Assembly (NCBI RefSeq): GCF_030283205.1
Contig: NZ_JASNWF010000004.1
Coordinates: 434,001-498,000, forward strand
Direction: 5' to 3'
Origin: Actinomadura opuntiae
GTDB taxonomy: Bacteria > Actinomycetota > Actinomycetes > Streptosporangiales > Streptosporangiaceae
DNA length: 64,000 nucleotides
The notes beneath the pieces were generated by a model. That model did not search any database. It was given only the letters and a program-made list of their open reading frames with translations, and was not told where the DNA came from. Both the position numbers and the translations under genes were made by a program. Positions 62,708-64,000 of the stretch are shown here, one piece after another (position 1 is the stretch's first letter; every line of letters starts with the position of its first letter).

Positions 62708-63904
62708 TCAGTGCCGATCCGGGGCGGTCGCCCACTCGCCGCGGATCATGACGGCGGTGACGCGGGCCAGAGCCCCGATGTCGGTGAGCGGATCGCCGTC
62801 GACGACGACCAGGTCGGCGTCGTGGCCGGCGCGCAGCAGCCCCTTGCGGTCGCCGAGACCGCACTCCTCGGCCGCGCGCGACGTCGCCGACGCCAGCGCG
62901 TCGGCGGCGGGCACCCCGCCCGAGACCAGGCACGCGATCGCCGACGGCAGGATGCCGTGGGCCTTCCCGGCGCTGATCCCGCAGTCGGCCCCCGAGACCA
63001 GCCTCACCCCCGCGCGGTACATGGCGGCGGCGTGCCCCTCGCGGTCCTCCAGCCTCATGCCGAACCGCGTCAGCATCGCCAGGACGGGACCGGCCGGTTC
63101 CACCCCGGCCGCCTTCCCCAGCGTCGGGCAGACCGTGATCCGCTGCCGGGCCAGGGCGTCCAGCAGTTCCTCCGGGATCCGGACGCCGGACTCGGTGAGG
63201 CACGTGCAGTGCTCGATGCCGTCCGTCCCGGCCCGTACGGCCTGCTCGATCGCGGCGAGGCCGTGCGCGTGGACGGTCACGGGCAGCCCGGCGCGGTGCG
63301 CCTCCTCGACGATCAGGCGCAGGTCGTCGTCGCCGAACTGGCAGAGCGAGACCTCCGTGCCCGCCGTCATGACGCCGCCGCTTCCCATGACCTTGACGAC
63401 GTCCGCGCCGCGCTCGGCCCGCTCCCGCACCGCCGCGCGCAGCCCGTCCGGGCCGGACGCCTCGCCGCCCATGGACCAGCAGTGGCCCTGCGGGCAGGTG
63501 ATCGGCGGCCCGGCGGCGACGATCTGCGGGACGGCCCGCTCCGGCCCGCGGTCCCGGCGCTCCAGCACCGTCCAGTGCCGGTCGCCGAGGTCCCGCACCG
63601 TCGTCACCCCGGCCGCCGCCTGGTCGCGCAGGGCCCGGTCGATGACGGCGCCGAGTTCGGCGCCGGTGTAGCCGGCGAGCCGGTCCAGCGCCCCGTTCCG
63701 GCTGTCGCCGCACAGGTGGACGTGCATGTCGATCAGGCCGGGCAGGACGGTGCCGCCGGGGAAGTCGGCCACCTCCCAGCCGTCCGGAACGGGCGCGGTG
63801 GCGGGCTCCACGCCGCGGATCCGGCCGTCCTCCACGAAGACGGCGGCCCCGCCGTGCAACTGCCGTACGCCGTCGAATGCGCGTCCTGCCCGTACGACCG
63901 GCAT
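62708..63904 (-). CDS. Metal-dependent amidohydrolase (imidazolonepropionase/prolidase-like)
   Basis: The 398-residue protein is an amidohydrolase-superfamily TIM barrel. Metal-binding LIDMHVHL (HxH) follows the beta-sandwich start. VVKVMGSGGV supplies the likely carboxylated Lys, VTVHAHG and GIEHCTCL the next two His, and SGADCG the catalytic Asp. The C-terminal AGHDADLVVVDGDPLTDI closes the sandwich domain. It resembles secreted-type Xaa-Pro dipeptidase or imidazolonepropionase-like enzymes; the substrate is uncertain. ATG at 63904 is preceded by GGGGG; an ATG 36 bp upstream is an alternative. Confidence 0.9.
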   Translation of the reverse strand: MPVVRAGRAFDGVRQLHGGAAVFVEDGRIRGVEPATAPVPDGWEVADFPGGTVLPGLIDMHVHLCGDSRNGALDRLAGYTGAELGAVIDRALRDQAAAGVTTVRDLGDRHWTVLERRDRGPERAVPQIVAAGPPITCPQGHCWSMGGEASGPDGLRAAVRERAERGADVVKVMGSGGVMTAGTEVSLCQFGDDDLRLIVEEAHRAGLPVTVHAHGLAAIEQAVRAGTDGIEHCTCLTESGVRIPEELLDALARQRITVCPTLGKAAGVEPAGPVLAMLTRFGMRLEDREGHAAAMYRAGVRLVSGADCGISAGKAHGILPSAIACLVSGGVPAADALASATSRAAEECGLGDRKGLLRAGHDADLVVVDGDPLTDIGALARVTAVMIRGEWATAPDRH

Positions 63905-64000
63905 GGGATGCCCCCGTTCCTCGCCCCCTGCCACCATCATCGCCCGACCAGGGCGGACGCGGACAGGTTCCTCAGGTTCGTGGCCGGATGAGGGCGGCGG

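Noticed and set aside
63905..64000. A further gene at the right edge
   Set aside because: No start, ribosome site or recognisable protein segment is supported in the last 96 bases.

Overview
The window is very GC-rich actinomycete chromosome. GTG starts, ATGA/GTGA stop-start overlaps and apparently leaderless promoters are all common. A type VII secretion ATPase, a PerM-like membrane protein, a biotin carboxylase/BCCP fusion, a DUF3017 protein and a DUF222/HNH protein point to Streptosporangiales or Thermomonosporaceae (Actinomadura-like). That placement is inferred from gene content, not from a marker-gene comparison. No rRNA, tRNA, CRISPR array or intact insertion sequence was recognised.

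Layout. 1-2.4 kb: the 5' part of a membrane-anchored SAF-domain protein, then a TetR regulator divergent from an NAD-dependent epimerase-like protein, with two copies of a palindromic operator between them. 2.5-7.5 kb: an EccC-type ESX ATPase convergent with a WXG100 gene. 8.0-12.2 kb: a zinc-independent L31 paralogue behind a Zur-like box, a biotin carboxylase/BCCP subunit and two membrane proteins. 12.2-18.5 kb: lpdA, a gamma-glutamylcyclotransferase-like gene, deoD, pmmB, a PH-like membrane protein and add. 18.5-23.6 kb is the accessory part: a cupin, a decayed WXG100-like / alpha-beta hydrolase / lipoprotein locus, a VOC protein, a DUF222-HNH protein, a remarkable multi-hairpin DNA element and an SCO6745-family protein. 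23.7-31.2 kb: a nucleoside uptake and salvage operon (BMP-type binding protein, ABC ATPase, two permeases, cdd, deoA), all on the minus strand. 31.5-34.2 kb: an M20 amidohydrolase coupled to a GCS2-family ligase. 34.6-40 kb: a D,D-carboxypeptidase, a YihY protein, a 2'-5' RNA ligase-like protein, trpS and a CBS/CorC protein without its usual membrane domain. 40.1-42.2 kb: galE-galK. 42.2-46.7 kb: an HSP90-family protein translationally coupled to a large TPR protein. 46.8-60 kb: central metabolism and one-carbon/purine genes: mdh, icd, a DUF3017 gene, an FHA-HTH gene, folD behind a ZTP riboswitch, a GNAT gene, a 58-residue membrane protein, purN-purH, perM and sucC-sucD. 60.2-64 kb: a membrane-anchored GH15-like protein, a TauE/SafE exporter and an amidohydrolase.

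How it fits together. deoD, add, cdd and deoA would break down nucleosides that the BMP/ABC system imports, and PmmB can handle the sugar phosphates. The order lpdA-deoD-pmmB-add-deoA-cdd parallels Mycobacterium tuberculosis Rv3303c-Rv3315c. The sucC-sucD-perM-purN-purH block parallels Rv0951-Rv0957. Both comparisons are from memory. folD and purN/purH share formyl-THF chemistry, and the ZTP riboswitch ties folD to AICAR/ZMP status, the substrate that PurH consumes.

The observations most worth following are the HSP90-TPR operon, the roughly 174-bp palindromic element at 22463-22636 whose core is a junction of three triloop hairpins with no unpaired bases between them, the ZTP riboswitch, and the decayed ESX-associated hydrolase locus.
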